Origin: Eubacteriaceae bacterium
GTDB taxonomy: Bacteria; Bacillota; Clostridia; Lachnospirales; Lachnospiraceae
Length of the DNA: 43,616 nucleotides
NCBI GenBank assembly: GCA_902362875.1
Contig: CABIYF010000026.1
Span: 1 to 43,616 of the forward strand
Direction: 5' to 3'
Below the pieces are notes generated by a model. That model was not told where the DNA came from. It worked only from the letters and a program-made list of their open reading frames with translations, and did no database searches. Within the stretch, counting starts at the first letter, position 1. Each line of letters starts with the position of its first letter. This document shows, piece after piece, positions 10,954 to 19,579 of this stretch. A program made the position numbers and the translations under genes.

Positions 10954-11877
10954 ATAATGGCAACATCAATTGGAACATCTATGGGAACCATTGCAGCAAT
11001 GGCACCAATCGCGATCAATGTGGCACAGGGAGCACACTTAAATGTTGCGATCGTTGGTGCAGCAGTGATCGGAGGCTCTTACTTTGGAGATAATCTTTCC
11101 ATGATCTCTGATACAACGATCTCAGCAGCAGAAGGATGCGGTTCTGAGATGAAAGATAAGTTTAAGATGAACTTCTTTATCGCATTACCGGCTGCGATCG
11201 TGGCAATGATCCTTTATTCAGTGATCGGAGGTACTGGAAGTGGAACAATCAAGGCAGGAAGTTACAATATCATTGAAGTTCTTCCATATCTTATCGTTCT
11301 TGGAGCAGCATTGATGGGGATTAACGTTGCAGTTGTACTTTTTGTAGGAATCCTTTCTGCAGGTATTATCGGACTTTGCGTTGGAAGCTGCGGATTCTTT
11401 GACTGGATTTAGGCAATTGGAAATGGTATGAGTGATATGTTTAGTATCAGTATGGTTGCGATCTTGGTATCTGGAATCATTGGTATTGTTCGCGAATATG
11501 GCGGAGTTGAATGGCTGGTAGGAGCGATCAGTGACAAGATCAAGAGCAGACGCGGTGCAGAATATGGAATCGGGCTGATGTCAGGAATTCTTTCTGCGGC
11601 AATGGTAAATAACACGATCGCTATTATTGTTACTTGTCCGATCGCAAAAGAAATCGGTGAAAAATACAAGATTGCACCAAAGAGACTTGCCAGTCTGGTA
11701 GATATTTTTGCCTGTGCATTTATCTCATTGATGCCACATGATGGAGGTATGTTAATGATCACGGCACTCGCAGATGTGTCACCACTTAATGTGTTAAAAT
11801 ATTCATTTTATATGTTTGGATTGATCATTGCTACTTGTGTGACGATACAGTTTGGATTGATGGATGAGAAAAATTAG
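10951..11877 (+). pseudogene. nhaC: Truncated Na+/H+ antiporter of the NhaC family with an in-frame stop
   Basis: From about 10951 the frame encodes NhaC-type membrane sequence: ATSIGTSMGTIAAMAPIAINVA, GGSYFGDNLSMISDTTISAAEGCG, and after the stop GAEYGIGLMSGILSAAMVNNTIAIIV and FACAFISLMPHDGGM. The 5' half is missing, because the recombinase remnant joins directly. A TAG at 11410-11412 interrupts the same frame (FDWI-stop-AIGNGMSDMF); a single C-to-T change from CAG would explain it. The terminator at 11917-11988 still stands behind. NhaC exchangers move Na+ out for H+; this copy cannot. Confidence 0.88.
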
Positions 11878-11916
11878 ATTGTAATGCAGAAGTGTATTGA
11901 ATATTCATAAAAATAG

Positions 11917-11988
11917 AAATAGAGATTGAAGTATGAAAAATGAATGCCATTGATGGTATTTTGTACTCCAATCTCTATTTTTGTTTTT
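11917..11988 (+). terminator. Intrinsic terminator after the nhaC remnant
   Basis: A 17-bp stem (AAATAGAGATTGAAGTA with TACTCCAATCTCTATTT, one G-T pair), a long loop that itself holds a CCAT/ATGG pairing, and a T-rich tail. It belongs to the original nhaC gene. Confidence 0.8.
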
Positions 11989-12040
11989 ATAAATATTTGA
12001 AGATAGTATCAATTAATTGCAAGAATTGTTAAAAATTATA

Positions 12041-12141
12041 TTGACAATGAATTAGAAATAGAATAATATGTAAATACAAATTTTTACAGAAAAGTCTTTT
12101 CAAAATAACATTTCTATGAATACTGATAAGTAATTATCAGT
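12041..12141 (+). promoter_or_regulatory. Sigma-A promoter and hairpin before the second Rpn gene
   Basis: TTGACA at 12041-12046, 17 nt, then TAATAT at 12064-12069. At 12122-12141 the perfect dyad ACTGATAA-GTAA-TTATCAGT lies in the leader, 30 nt before the start codon, and may act as an operator or mRNA hairpin. Confidence 0.65.
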
Positions 12142-12170
12142 GCACATCGGCTAAAGGAGAGGTATATTAC

Positions 12171-13103
12171 ATGAGCACTCAGAATAATGTGAAACCAGAT
12201 ATAATCCTAAAAAATTTTTGGAAGAATAATGAACGTTTTGCGGACATATTTAATGCGTATTTGTTTCAGGGAGAACAGATAATTAAATCGGAAGATTTGA
12301 CAGAAGCGGATACCGATATTTCATCATTAATAAAATTTAATGGACATGCAGAAACACTAGGTAAGGTCTTTGATGTTGTAAAAAAATCTGCAAATGGTGT
12401 TGATTATGTGATTTTGGGACTTGAAAATCAATCTAAGATACATTACGCGATGCCGTTAAGGCATATGATAGGAGATGCTTTCAGTTATTTGAAGGAATAT
12501 AAGGAACTGGAAGCTAAGAATAAAAAATATAAGAATTACAAGACAAAACATGAATTCTTATCAAAATTTCAAAAGACAGATCGGTTGCATCCGATTGTTA
12601 CGATTTGTATATATTATGGGGAGGATGAATGGGATGGCCCTCGTTCTTTGATTGATATGTTGGATATTCCAGAGGAATTTGAGTCATTGATTTCGGATTA
12701 TAAATTTAATTTGATTGAGTTAAGGAAAAGTGAATTATTAAAGTTTCAAAATGAGGATGTCAAGACAATATTTGATATCAGTAGGTTTATTTATAATAGA
12801 GAATATGATAAGATTAATAATATCTATAAAGAAAAAACAATATCGCCAGAACTTGGAATGGTAATTGGTTTGATTACTGAAACACAGAAATTGATTGATG
12901 ATTCATTGAGATTGGAGCAAGAAGGAGTTGAGTTTAATATGTGCAAAGCATTAGAAGAATTAGAAGAAAGAGGAAGAATAGAAGGTGCAATTAGAATTTC
13001 TAAAAGGGTAAATGCATCAAAAGAAGATACAATAAAAAATATCATGGAAGAATTTTCTTTAGATAAGGAAACTGCTAGTAAATATGTAGAAGAATATTAT
13101 TAA
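12171..13103 (+). CDS. Rpn/PD-(D/E)XK family recombination-promoting nuclease, second paralogue
   Basis: A 310-aa protein closely similar along its whole length to the minus-strand gene at 8069-9070. It begins MSTQNNVKPDIILKNFWKNNERFADIFN and has the nuclease signature in VDYVILGLENQSKIHYAMPLRHMIGDAFSY (D and ExQ) and the block YYGEDEWDGPRSL. The Gly-rich C-terminal repeats of the paralogue are reduced here to one unit (EERGRIEGAI). AAAGGAGAGG stands before ATG 12171, and it has its own promoter. The two copies flank the recombinase and nhaC remnants, in keeping with the repeated, mobile nature of this family. Confidence 0.82.
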   Translation: MSTQNNVKPDIILKNFWKNNERFADIFNAYLFQGEQIIKSEDLTEADTDISSLIKFNGHAETLGKVFDVVKKSANGVDYVILGLENQSKIHYAMPLRHMIGDAFSYLKEYKELEAKNKKYKNYKTKHEFLSKFQKTDRLHPIVTICIYYGEDEWDGPRSLIDMLDIPEEFESLISDYKFNLIELRKSELLKFQNEDVKTIFDISRFIYNREYDKINNIYKEKTISPELGMVIGLITETQKLIDDSLRLEQEGVEFNMCKALEELEERGRIEGAIRISKRVNASKEDTIKNIMEEFSLDKETASKYVEEYY

Positions 13104-13186
13104 ATTATATAAAATTTAAGTATAAAAATGGAGTTATTGCTGTTTGTGATCATCATGAATGCAGTATTCTGGGGAATGAAGAAATA

Positions 13187-13246
13187 AAAAATAGGTTGTT
13201 TTCCTTGGACCACATAAGCTTGTCTAAGGAGAACAACCTATTTTTA
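13187..13246. terminator. Bidirectional terminator between the Rpn gene and sstT
   Basis: The outer stem AAAAATAGGTTGTT / AACAACCTATTTTT, with an inner CCTTGGAC / GTCTAAGG stem, A-run on the left and T-run on the right. It serves both convergent genes. The short intergenic piece before it holds only a 19-codon frame without a ribosome site. Confidence 0.85.
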
Positions 13247-13262
13247 TATATTTTTACAAAGC

Positions 13263-14501
13263 TTATTTATTAGGGATCAATACAATATCTTCCCCAGCTT
13301 TTCTTCTCTGATATAACTCAGCAGTAGCTGTAAGTAATACATCAGAAGAAGAGTTTAAGCAAGTTTCAACAGAATCCTGTACAACTCCGATGATGAATCC
13401 AACACCAACAACCTGCATGGCAACATCATTTGAGATACCAAATAAAGAACATGCAAGAGGGATCAACAGCAGGGATCCACCAGCAACACCAGAAGCACCA
13501 CATGCAGAAACAGCAGCTAAGACACTTAAGATGATTGCTGTAGGAATATCAACAGAGATACCCATTGTATGAGCAGCTGCAAGAGTCATAACTGTGATCG
13601 TGATCGCAGCACCATCCATGTTGATCGTAGAACCAAGAGGGATAGATACAGAATAGTTATCTTCATTTAATCCAAGTTTCTCACAAAGAGCCATGTTCAT
13701 AGGAATGTTTGCAGCAGAACTTCTTGTAAAGAATGCTGTTAAACCACTTTCTTTTAAACATTTTAAGATCAATGGATATGGATTTCTGCGAAGCATACTA
13801 AATACGATGATTGGGTTTGTTACAAATACAGTAAATAACATACATCCAACTAATAGGGCAAGCAGTTTACCATAATCAGTAAAGATGCTTAAACCGTTTG
13901 TAGATACAGTGTTATATACAAGTCCAAGAATACCAAATGGAGCACAGTTGATGATCCAGTGTACAGCTTTTGTAACTGCAGCAGAGATATCATGAAGAGC
14001 TTTTTTAGTTCCAGGAGTTGCAGCTTTTAATGCAAGCCCAAAAATAACAGCCCATGCAAGGATACCGATGTAGTTTGCATTTACAAGGGAATCAACAGGG
14101 TTTGATACGATATTCATTAATAAGTTCTTTAATACTTCTAACACACCTGTTGGAGGAGCGGCTTCAGATGTAGCGGCTTTTCCAAGACGTAATGTGATCG
14201 GGAAGAGAAAACTTCCACATACTGCGACAACAGCACCAATAAATGTTGTTAACATATAAAGGATGATGACGATACGCATATTTTTTGCACCGTTGCTCTT
14301 AGAATTTGCTAAAGAAGCAATGACAAGTACAAATACAAGGATTGGGGCTACGGCACGAAGAGCACCAACAAATAAATCTCCAAGCAGAGCAAGCCCTGTT
14401 GCTTTTGGAGCAGCTACACCAAGAATAGCACCGATGATCAGACCGATTAAGATTCTTACGATCAGACTTAAGCTATTCCATTTTTGTAATAGATTTTTCA
14501 T
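13263..14501 (-). CDS. sstT: Serine/threonine:Na+ symporter SstT
   Basis: A 412-aa membrane carrier of the dicarboxylate/amino acid:cation symporter family that imports serine and threonine with Na+. It starts [24 protein letters not shown]; helical hairpin and transport-core motifs include [42 protein letters not shown] and [24 protein letters not shown]. The ATG at 14501 has AGAAGGA 9 nt upstream; an in-frame ATG 7 codons earlier overlaps that site and is less likely. The length equals that of known SstT proteins (about 414). It is transcribed alone, divergent from trpS. Confidence 0.93.
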   Translation of the reverse strand: MKNLLQKWNSLSLIVRILIGLIIGAILGVAAPKATGLALLGDLFVGALRAVAPILVFVLVIASLANSKSNGAKNMRIVIILYMLTTFIGAVVAVCGSFLFPITLRLGKAATSEAAPPTGVLEVLKNLLMNIVSNPVDSLVNANYIGILAWAVIFGLALKAATPGTKKALHDISAAVTKAVHWIINCAPFGILGLVYNTVSTNGLSIFTDYGKLLALLVGCMLFTVFVTNPIIVFSMLRRNPYPLILKCLKESGLTAFFTRSSAANIPMNMALCEKLGLNEDNYSVSIPLGSTINMDGAAITITVMTLAAAHTMGISVDIPTAIILSVLAAVSACGASGVAGGSLLLIPLACSLFGISNDVAMQVVGVGFIIGVVQDSVETCLNSSSDVLLTATAELYQRRKAGEDIVLIPNK

Positions 14502-14687
14502 TTTAAAAATTCCTTCTTTCATTATTTTTCTATTTTCAAGTAGTTTTTTGTCGTATTTTCTTGAAAATAAAGAATCAATCTTGTCTATTATATTTGCTTT
14601 TGTTTCCTAAGTCAATACAAAATGTCTTTTTTACAAAAATAAATGTCTTTGTGATACGGACACACCAAGAATCTTTTCTAAGAAATA

Positions 14688-14716
14688 TTGACACTTTGAG
14701 CATTTAATTTTAGAAT
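14688..14716 (+). promoter_or_regulatory. Promoter of trpS
   Basis: TTGACA at 14688-14693, a 17-nt spacer, and TAGAAT at 14711-14716. The leader from the predicted start (about 14723) to ATG 14788 is only about 65 nt, too short for a T-box. Confidence 0.8.
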
Positions 14717-14787
14717 AGAAAACAAGAGTATAGATATAAGTAGGAAATATACAAAATCTATACAGAAATCGGAAAAGGAGAAAACCA

Positions 14788-15846
14788 ATGAAACAGGTAA
14801 TATTAACAGGAGACAGACCAACCGGACGACTGCACGTTGGACATTATGTAGGGTCTTTAAAAGAACGTGTGAGACTGCAGAATTCCGGCAAATTTGATGA
14901 AATCTATATTATGATCGCCGATGCTCAGGCATTAACAGATAACGCAGAACATCCAGAGAAAGTAAGACAGAATATTATGCAGGTAGCACTTGATTATCTT
15001 GCATGCGGACTAGATCCAGAGAAAGTCAATATCTTTATCCAGTCCATGGTGCCAGAACTTACAGAACTGTCTTTCTACTATATGAATTTAGTAACAGTTG
15101 CACGTGTACAGAGAAACCCAACGGTTAAGACAGAGATCAAACAGAAGAACTTTGAAGCAAGCATCCCGGTTGGATTCTTCACATATCCAATCAGCCAGGC
15201 TGCAGATATCACTGCATTTAGAGCAACCGTTGTACCAGCAGGTGAAGATCAGATGCCTATGGTAGAACAGTGCAAAGAGATCGTACACAAGTTTAACTCT
15301 GTATATGGAGAGACATTAACAGATCCACAGATCGTACTTCCAGACAATCAGGCATGTTTAAGACTGCCAGGAATTGATGGAAAAGCGAAGATGAGTAAAT
15401 CTCTTGGAAACTGTATTTATTTATCTGATGAACCACAGGACATCAAGAAGAAAGTAATGTCTATGTTCACAGATCCGAACCACTTAAGAGTCGAAGATCC
15501 AGGAAAGGTAGAAGGCAATCCAGTATTTATCTACTTAGATGCATTCTGCAAACCAGAATACTTTGAAGAATTCTGGCCAGAATACAGCAGCTTAGATGAG
15601 TTAAAAGCCCACTACCAGCGTGGAGGACTTGGAGATGTCAAAGTGAAGAAGTTCTTAAATAAAGTACTTCAGGCAGAATTAGAACCAATCCGTGAGAGAA
15701 GAAAGATGTGGGAAGCAAAACTTCCAGAGGTTGCAGAGATCCTTCAGGAAGGAACGAAAGTTGCAAGAGCAAAAGCACAGGAAACGATGAAAGATGTGCG
15801 TCATGCAATGAGAATTGATTACTTTAATGAAGAAGGATTATTCTAA
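14788..15846 (+). CDS. trpS: Tryptophanyl-tRNA synthetase
   Basis: Charges tRNA-Trp in the cytosol; class I synthetase of 352 aa. It begins MKQVILTGDRPTGRLHVGH, with the HIGH-type motif HVGH at residues 16-19, and carries the KMSKS motif in GKAKMSKSLGNCIYLSD. The segment PAGEDQMPMVEQCKEI matches the Trp/AMP-binding region. The ribosome site AAAAGGAGAAA lies 6 nt before the ATG. It is a monocistronic unit between its own promoter and the terminator at 15881-15919. It belongs to the longer TrpRS subtype often seen next to standard forms in Firmicutes. Confidence 0.95.
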   Translation: MKQVILTGDRPTGRLHVGHYVGSLKERVRLQNSGKFDEIYIMIADAQALTDNAEHPEKVRQNIMQVALDYLACGLDPEKVNIFIQSMVPELTELSFYYMNLVTVARVQRNPTVKTEIKQKNFEASIPVGFFTYPISQAADITAFRATVVPAGEDQMPMVEQCKEIVHKFNSVYGETLTDPQIVLPDNQACLRLPGIDGKAKMSKSLGNCIYLSDEPQDIKKKVMSMFTDPNHLRVEDPGKVEGNPVFIYLDAFCKPEYFEEFWPEYSSLDELKAHYQRGGLGDVKVKKFLNKVLQAELEPIRERRKMWEAKLPEVAEILQEGTKVARAKAQETMKDVRHAMRIDYFNEEGLF

Positions 15847-15880
15847 GAATCAGATTAAATATTAAATAAAGTATGGCAAA

Positions 15881-15919
15881 AGGGTCTGTATGTTATAGAG
15901 ACATGCAGGCTCTTTTTTT
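15881..15919 (+). terminator. Intrinsic terminator after trpS
   Basis: Stem AGGGTCTGTATGT / ACATGCAGGCTCT, with three G-T pairs and no mismatch, a short loop and seven T. Confidence 0.8.
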
Positions 15920-16016
15920 CTATTATGGGCTTTAGCCTGCTGAGTGGAATGGAGTTTTTCGCAGCTTCGAAAAATGAAATTTTGACAGCTGTGATTTTAT
16001 ATGCTGGAATCGGATG

Positions 16017-16081
16017 ATTCTTTTTTGGAATGTCACTATAGATTTCCGCGATTATCATTCGAAGAAATTTCCAGATATAAT
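16017..16081 (+). promoter_or_regulatory. Putative LysR-type operator and promoter, site 1 (FUSC-HAD/carboxyltransferase operon)
   Basis: The operator ATTCTTTTTTGGAAT at 16017-16031 stands 44 nt before TATAAT at 16076-16081; the start codon is at 16138. There is no good -35 hexamer, as expected for an activator-dependent promoter. The stretch from 15925 to here also has a short hydrophobic frame (MGFSLLSGMEFFAASKNEIL...) broken by stops, possibly a gene relic. Confidence 0.65.
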
Positions 16082-16137
16082 AAAAGAGGAAAGATAGAAA
16101 AGTAACAGATCAATTAATAAGAAAAGTATTTTGAGGT

Positions 16138-17448
16138 ATGAAGGATATGAAAAACGATTTTAAACTGCCGCATGTCGGGCAGAGGATCATACGTTCTGTC
16201 TGTGCGGTCTGTCTTTGTTTTATTGTATATTTCCTGAGAGGATGTCAGGGAATTCCGTTTTATTCAGCGCTTGCGGTACTTCAGTGCATGCAGCCGTACT
16301 GTTCAAGCAGCTTTAAAATGGCAAAAAAGCGAAGCATTGGAACATTTATTGGAGCATTTTGGGGATTTCTTGTGATCATGATCCAGATTTATGTACTGGA
16401 TGGACAGATCATTGGAACATTTTTGAATTACATGCTGATCTCAGTATTTACCGGAGTTGTTATCTATTCAACGGTTGTACTGAATTGCAAAAATAATTCT
16501 TATTTTTCCTGTGTTGTATTTTTAAGTATCGTAGTGATGCATATTGAAGATGCACACCCGTTTATTTTTGTATTAAACAGGGTTGTTGATACACTGATCG
16601 GTGTATTCCTTGCATTGATCGTCAATACAGTTCACTTGCCAAGAGGGAAAAATACAGATGTTTTGTATGTTTCAGGAATTGAAGATGTCTTGTTAACAGG
16701 CAGGGAGCCGTTGACGGATTACAGCAAAGTAGAATTAAACAGGATCATTGATACCGGAGCTAATTTTACAGTTGCAACGATCAAGACACCGGCATCTGTT
16801 ATGGAATCGCTGTCAGATATTCATTTGAAACTACCGATCATAGCAATGGACGGCGCGGTACTGTATGATCTTAACGAAAATCGTTATTTAAAAACATATC
16901 CGATGTCGTACAAGCAGGCAGAAAAGATCATGGAAATCTTAAGAAAAGAAGATGTAAACTTTTTTATCAATGTCGTTGTGGAAGATGTATTGATCATTTA
17001 TTATCATCATCTGGAAAATGAAGCAGAAACCCAGATCTATAAACAGATGAGAAGATCACCACACCGCAATTATGTAAGAAGAAATCTTCCAGAAGGGGAA
17101 GAGGTTGTCTATTTTATGATGATCGATCAGACAGAGAAGATCAGAGGAATCTATGAACGCTTAAAGACAAAGATACGGCCGGATGAATATAAAATGATTT
17201 CTTATGAATCCAGTCATTATCCGGGATATTCTTACATAAAAATTTATGAGAAAGAGGTAACAAGAGAACGCATGACCAGATATCTTGCAAATGATATGGG
17301 AATCCATAAGATCACCACATTTGGAAGTATTCCGGGAAAGAGTGATGTTCTCGTGGAAGATTCAAATAAAAATACAATGGTCAAAGAACTAAAGAAATTA
17401 TTTGAACCAGTCAGATTACCGTGGAAAAAAGAAGATACGAAAGGATAA
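16138..17448 (+). CDS. FUSC-family membrane domain fused to a degenerate HAD-IIB domain
   Basis: A 436-aa fusion. Residues 1 to about 165 are a membrane domain of the FUSC/aromatic acid exporter type, with several helices and the RSIGTFIGAFWGF motif near residue 65. Residues from about 170 to 430 resemble Cof-type HAD hydrolases (ELNRIIDTGANFTVATIKTPASVMESL, LKLPIIAMDGAVLYD). The HAD motif I DxD is replaced by SGIED at residues 179-183, so both catalytic Asp are absent, and the GDxxND motif near the end is also not preserved (TFGSIPGKSDVLVED). The soluble part therefore probably senses or binds rather than hydrolyses. The gene is 16 nt before the carboxyltransferase and shares its promoter. 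Export of a pathway acid is a guess. Confidence 0.8.
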   Translation: MKDMKNDFKLPHVGQRIIRSVCAVCLCFIVYFLRGCQGIPFYSALAVLQCMQPYCSSSFKMAKKRSIGTFIGAFWGFLVIMIQIYVLDGQIIGTFLNYMLISVFTGVVIYSTVVLNCKNNSYFSCVVFLSIVVMHIEDAHPFIFVLNRVVDTLIGVFLALIVNTVHLPRGKNTDVLYVSGIEDVLLTGREPLTDYSKVELNRIIDTGANFTVATIKTPASVMESLSDIHLKLPIIAMDGAVLYDLNENRYLKTYPMSYKQAEKIMEILRKEDVNFFINVVVEDVLIIYYHHLENEAETQIYKQMRRSPHRNYVRRNLPEGEEVVYFMMIDQTEKIRGIYERLKTKIRPDEYKMISYESSHYPGYSYIKIYEKEVTRERMTRYLANDMGIHKITTFGSIPGKSDVLVEDSNKNTMVKELKKLFEPVRLPWKKEDTKG

Positions 17449-17464
17449 GAAAAGGAGGCTTTTT

Positions 17465-18850
17465 ATGGAAAATAAATCAAAAGGAAAAGCAGTTGAGAGA
17501 ATTTATACATTACTGGATGAAGGCAGTTTTGTAGAAATCGGACAGGCAGTGACAGCCAGAAGCACAGATTTTCAATTGGAAGAGATCAAGACTCCATCCG
17601 ATGGCGTTGTAACAGGTTATGGCTTGATCGATGGATGTCCAGTCTATGTATACAGTCAGGATGCATCCGTACTTGGTGGTTCCATTGGAGAAATGCATGC
17701 CAGAAAAATCGCAAACTTATATGATCTGGCAATGAAAACAGGTGTTGCAGTGATCGGTATGATCGATTGCGCAGGAATCCGCCTGCAGGAATCAACAGAT
17801 GCACTTCATGCATTTGGAGAGATTTACAAGAAACAGGCACAGGCATCCGGAGTAATCTTACAGATCAGCGCAATCTTTGGAAACTGTGGAGGAGGTCTTG
17901 CAGTCTTTCCAACACTGACAGATTTTACATTGATGGAAGAAAGTGGACAGCTGTTTATAAATGCCCCAAACGCAATCACTGGAAACAGAAAAGAAGTATT
18001 AAACAGTGCAAGCGCTGCATTCCAGAGCAAAGAAGCCGGAATCGTTGATTTTGTTGGAAATGAAGCAGAAGTTTTTGCTCAGATTAAGAAGTTAACAGGA
18101 CTATTCCCATCAAATTACAAAGATCAGAGTAAGATCAAAGATTGTCTGGATGACTTAAATCGTCTTTGTGGAAATGTTCAAACAGCAGATGCTGTAGAAA
18201 TTCTTACACAAGTTGCAGATGAGAATGAGTTTATAGAACTAAAGAGTGATTATGGAACTGACATGGCAATCGGATTTATCCGTTTGGATGGAGAAACTGT
18301 TGGATGTGTTGCAAATAAAGAAGAAAAGATCAGCGCACAGGGAGCAAAAAAAGCTGCATCTTTTGTAAAATTATGCGATGCATTTGGTGTTGGAATTTTA
18401 ACTTTTACGGATGTGACAGGATATGCTGCAGATCTTGAACAGGAAAAAGAACTGGCACAGGCGGTTGGAACAATGACAGGTGCGTTTGTACAGGCAAGTG
18501 TTCCAAAAGTAAATGTGATCACAAAGAAAGCCTTTGGAAGTGCTTATGTATCCATGAATAGTAAAGCAGTTGGAGCAGATCTTGTATATGCATGGGAAGA
18601 TGCCAAGATCGGAATGATGGAAGCAGATATGGCAGCCAAGATCATGAATCCAGGGGCAGATGCAGATGTATTAAAAGAAAAAGCACAGGAATATGAAAAA
18701 TTACAGTCAGATGTAGACAGCGCAGCAAGACGTGGATATGTTGATACAGTGATCGATCCACAGGATACAAGAAAATATGTGATCGGTGCTTTTGAAATGT
18801 TATATACGAAAAGAGAAATGCAGATACCAAAAAAACATAATGCATTTTAA
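17465..18850 (+). CDS. Acyl-CoA carboxyltransferase (methylmalonyl-CoA decarboxylase alpha / transcarboxylase 12S type)
   Basis: A 461-aa crotonase-fold carboxyltransferase that moves CO2 between a carboxy-acyl-CoA and carrier-bound biotin. Two tandem carboxyltransferase halves are seen: SQDASVLGGSIGEMHARKI and CAGIRLQES with FGNCGGGLAVFP in the first, and ITKKAFGSAYVSMNSKAVGADLVYAWEDAKIGMM in the second. At 461 aa it is about 50 residues shorter than usual MmdA and 12S subunits, mostly at the N-terminus. I chose ATG 17465 behind AAAAGGAGG. It heads a set with gamma, biotin, beta and 5S subunits. The acyl-CoA (methylmalonyl-, malonyl- or other) cannot be read from sequence. Confidence 0.85.
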   Translation: MENKSKGKAVERIYTLLDEGSFVEIGQAVTARSTDFQLEEIKTPSDGVVTGYGLIDGCPVYVYSQDASVLGGSIGEMHARKIANLYDLAMKTGVAVIGMIDCAGIRLQESTDALHAFGEIYKKQAQASGVILQISAIFGNCGGGLAVFPTLTDFTLMEESGQLFINAPNAITGNRKEVLNSASAAFQSKEAGIVDFVGNEAEVFAQIKKLTGLFPSNYKDQSKIKDCLDDLNRLCGNVQTADAVEILTQVADENEFIELKSDYGTDMAIGFIRLDGETVGCVANKEEKISAQGAKKAASFVKLCDAFGVGILTFTDVTGYAADLEQEKELAQAVGTMTGAFVQASVPKVNVITKKAFGSAYVSMNSKAVGADLVYAWEDAKIGMMEADMAAKIMNPGADADVLKEKAQEYEKLQSDVDSAARRGYVDTVIDPQDTRKYVIGAFEMLYTKREMQIPKKHNAF

Positions 18851-18865
18851 GGAAGGAGGAAACAT

Positions 18866-19177
18866 ATGGGTGCAGCAGTAAGTAACACGATCATGGGTGT
18901 TTCCATCGTATTTTTTGTACTGGTCTCATTAAGTTTTCTCATTTATTTATTTCGTTTTATTTCAGTAATTGAAGATAAACTTACAAAAAAGAAGACACAA
19001 GAGCCGGTAAAAGAAGAAAAAGTACAAGAAACGTTACCAGTAGAAGAAGAAACGAATCTAGTCGATGATCTAGAATTAATCGCAGTGATCACAGCAGCGA
19101 TCGCCGCTTCAGAAGGCGGAGATCCGGGACAGTATATTGTCCGTTCAATTAAAAAAGTACACAGAAATCAATGGTAG
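18866..19177 (+). CDS. Na+-pumping decarboxylase gamma subunit (OadG/MmdD type)
   Basis: A 103-aa protein with one N-terminal membrane helix (about residues 9-31, MGVSIVFFVLVSLSFLIYLFRF), a charged Lys/Glu/Pro-rich linker and a C-terminal segment (LIAVITAAIAASEGGDPGQYIVRSIKKV) typical of OadG-type subunits. The gamma subunit anchors the carboxyltransferase to the membrane beta subunit. GGAAGGAGG precedes the ATG; the gene lies 15 nt after the carboxyltransferase and just before the biotin carrier, the order usual for these pumps. Confidence 0.85.
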   Translation: MGAAVSNTIMGVSIVFFVLVSLSFLIYLFRFISVIEDKLTKKKTQEPVKEEKVQETLPVEEETNLVDDLELIAVITAAIAASEGGDPGQYIVRSIKKVHRNQW

Positions 19178-19193
19178 ATCAGGAGGAGATACA

Positions 19194-19565
19194 ATGAAAA
19201 GTTATAGAATTACAGTGAATGGAAATGTATATGACGTTACAGTTGAAGAAACAGCAGGAAATGGAGCAGCACCAGTACAACAAAGCGCAGCACCTGCACC
19301 ACAGCCAGTAAAAACACAGCAGGCAGCACCACAGCCAGCAGGAAATGCAGGAAGTGTTGAGATCAAATCTTCTGTACCAGGTAAAGTTATCGCAGTAGAA
19401 GCATCACAGGGACAGACAGTGAAAGCTGGAGATACTGTTATCATCTTAGAATCCATGAAAATGGAAATTCCAGTGGTTGCACCTCAGGATGGAACAATCG
19501 CTAGTATTGCAGTTTCTCAGGGAAATGAAGTTGAAAATGGAGCTGTCTTAGCTACAATGAATTAG
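19194..19565 (+). CDS. Biotin carboxyl carrier protein of the decarboxylase
   Basis: A 123-aa carrier. N-terminal MKSYRITVNGNVYDVTVEE, then an Ala/Pro/Gln-rich flexible linker (about residues 25-50), then a biotinyl domain with the ESMKME motif; the biotinylated Lys is residue 89, 34 residues before the end. It ferries CO2 from the carboxyltransferases to the beta subunit. ATG 19194 is preceded by AGGAGGAGA; longer in-frame starts would overlap the gamma gene. The linker composition and lysine position match transcarboxylase 1.3S and MmdC proteins. Confidence 0.93.
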   Translation: MKSYRITVNGNVYDVTVEETAGNGAAPVQQSAAPAPQPVKTQQAAPQPAGNAGSVEIKSSVPGKVIAVEASQGQTVKAGDTVIILESMKMEIPVVAPQDGTIASIAVSQGNEVENGAVLATMN

Positions 19566-19579
19566 AATGGAGGGATTTG

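Noticed and set aside
13128..13187. A 19-aa hydrophobic frame (MELLLFVIIMNAVFWGMKK)
   Set aside because: It has no ribosome site and sits between two genes right before a terminator; it is too short to support as a gene.
14717..14787. T-box riboswitch before trpS
   Set aside because: The promoter at 14688-14716 leaves only about 65 nt of leader, and no specifier stem or T-box sequence was seen.
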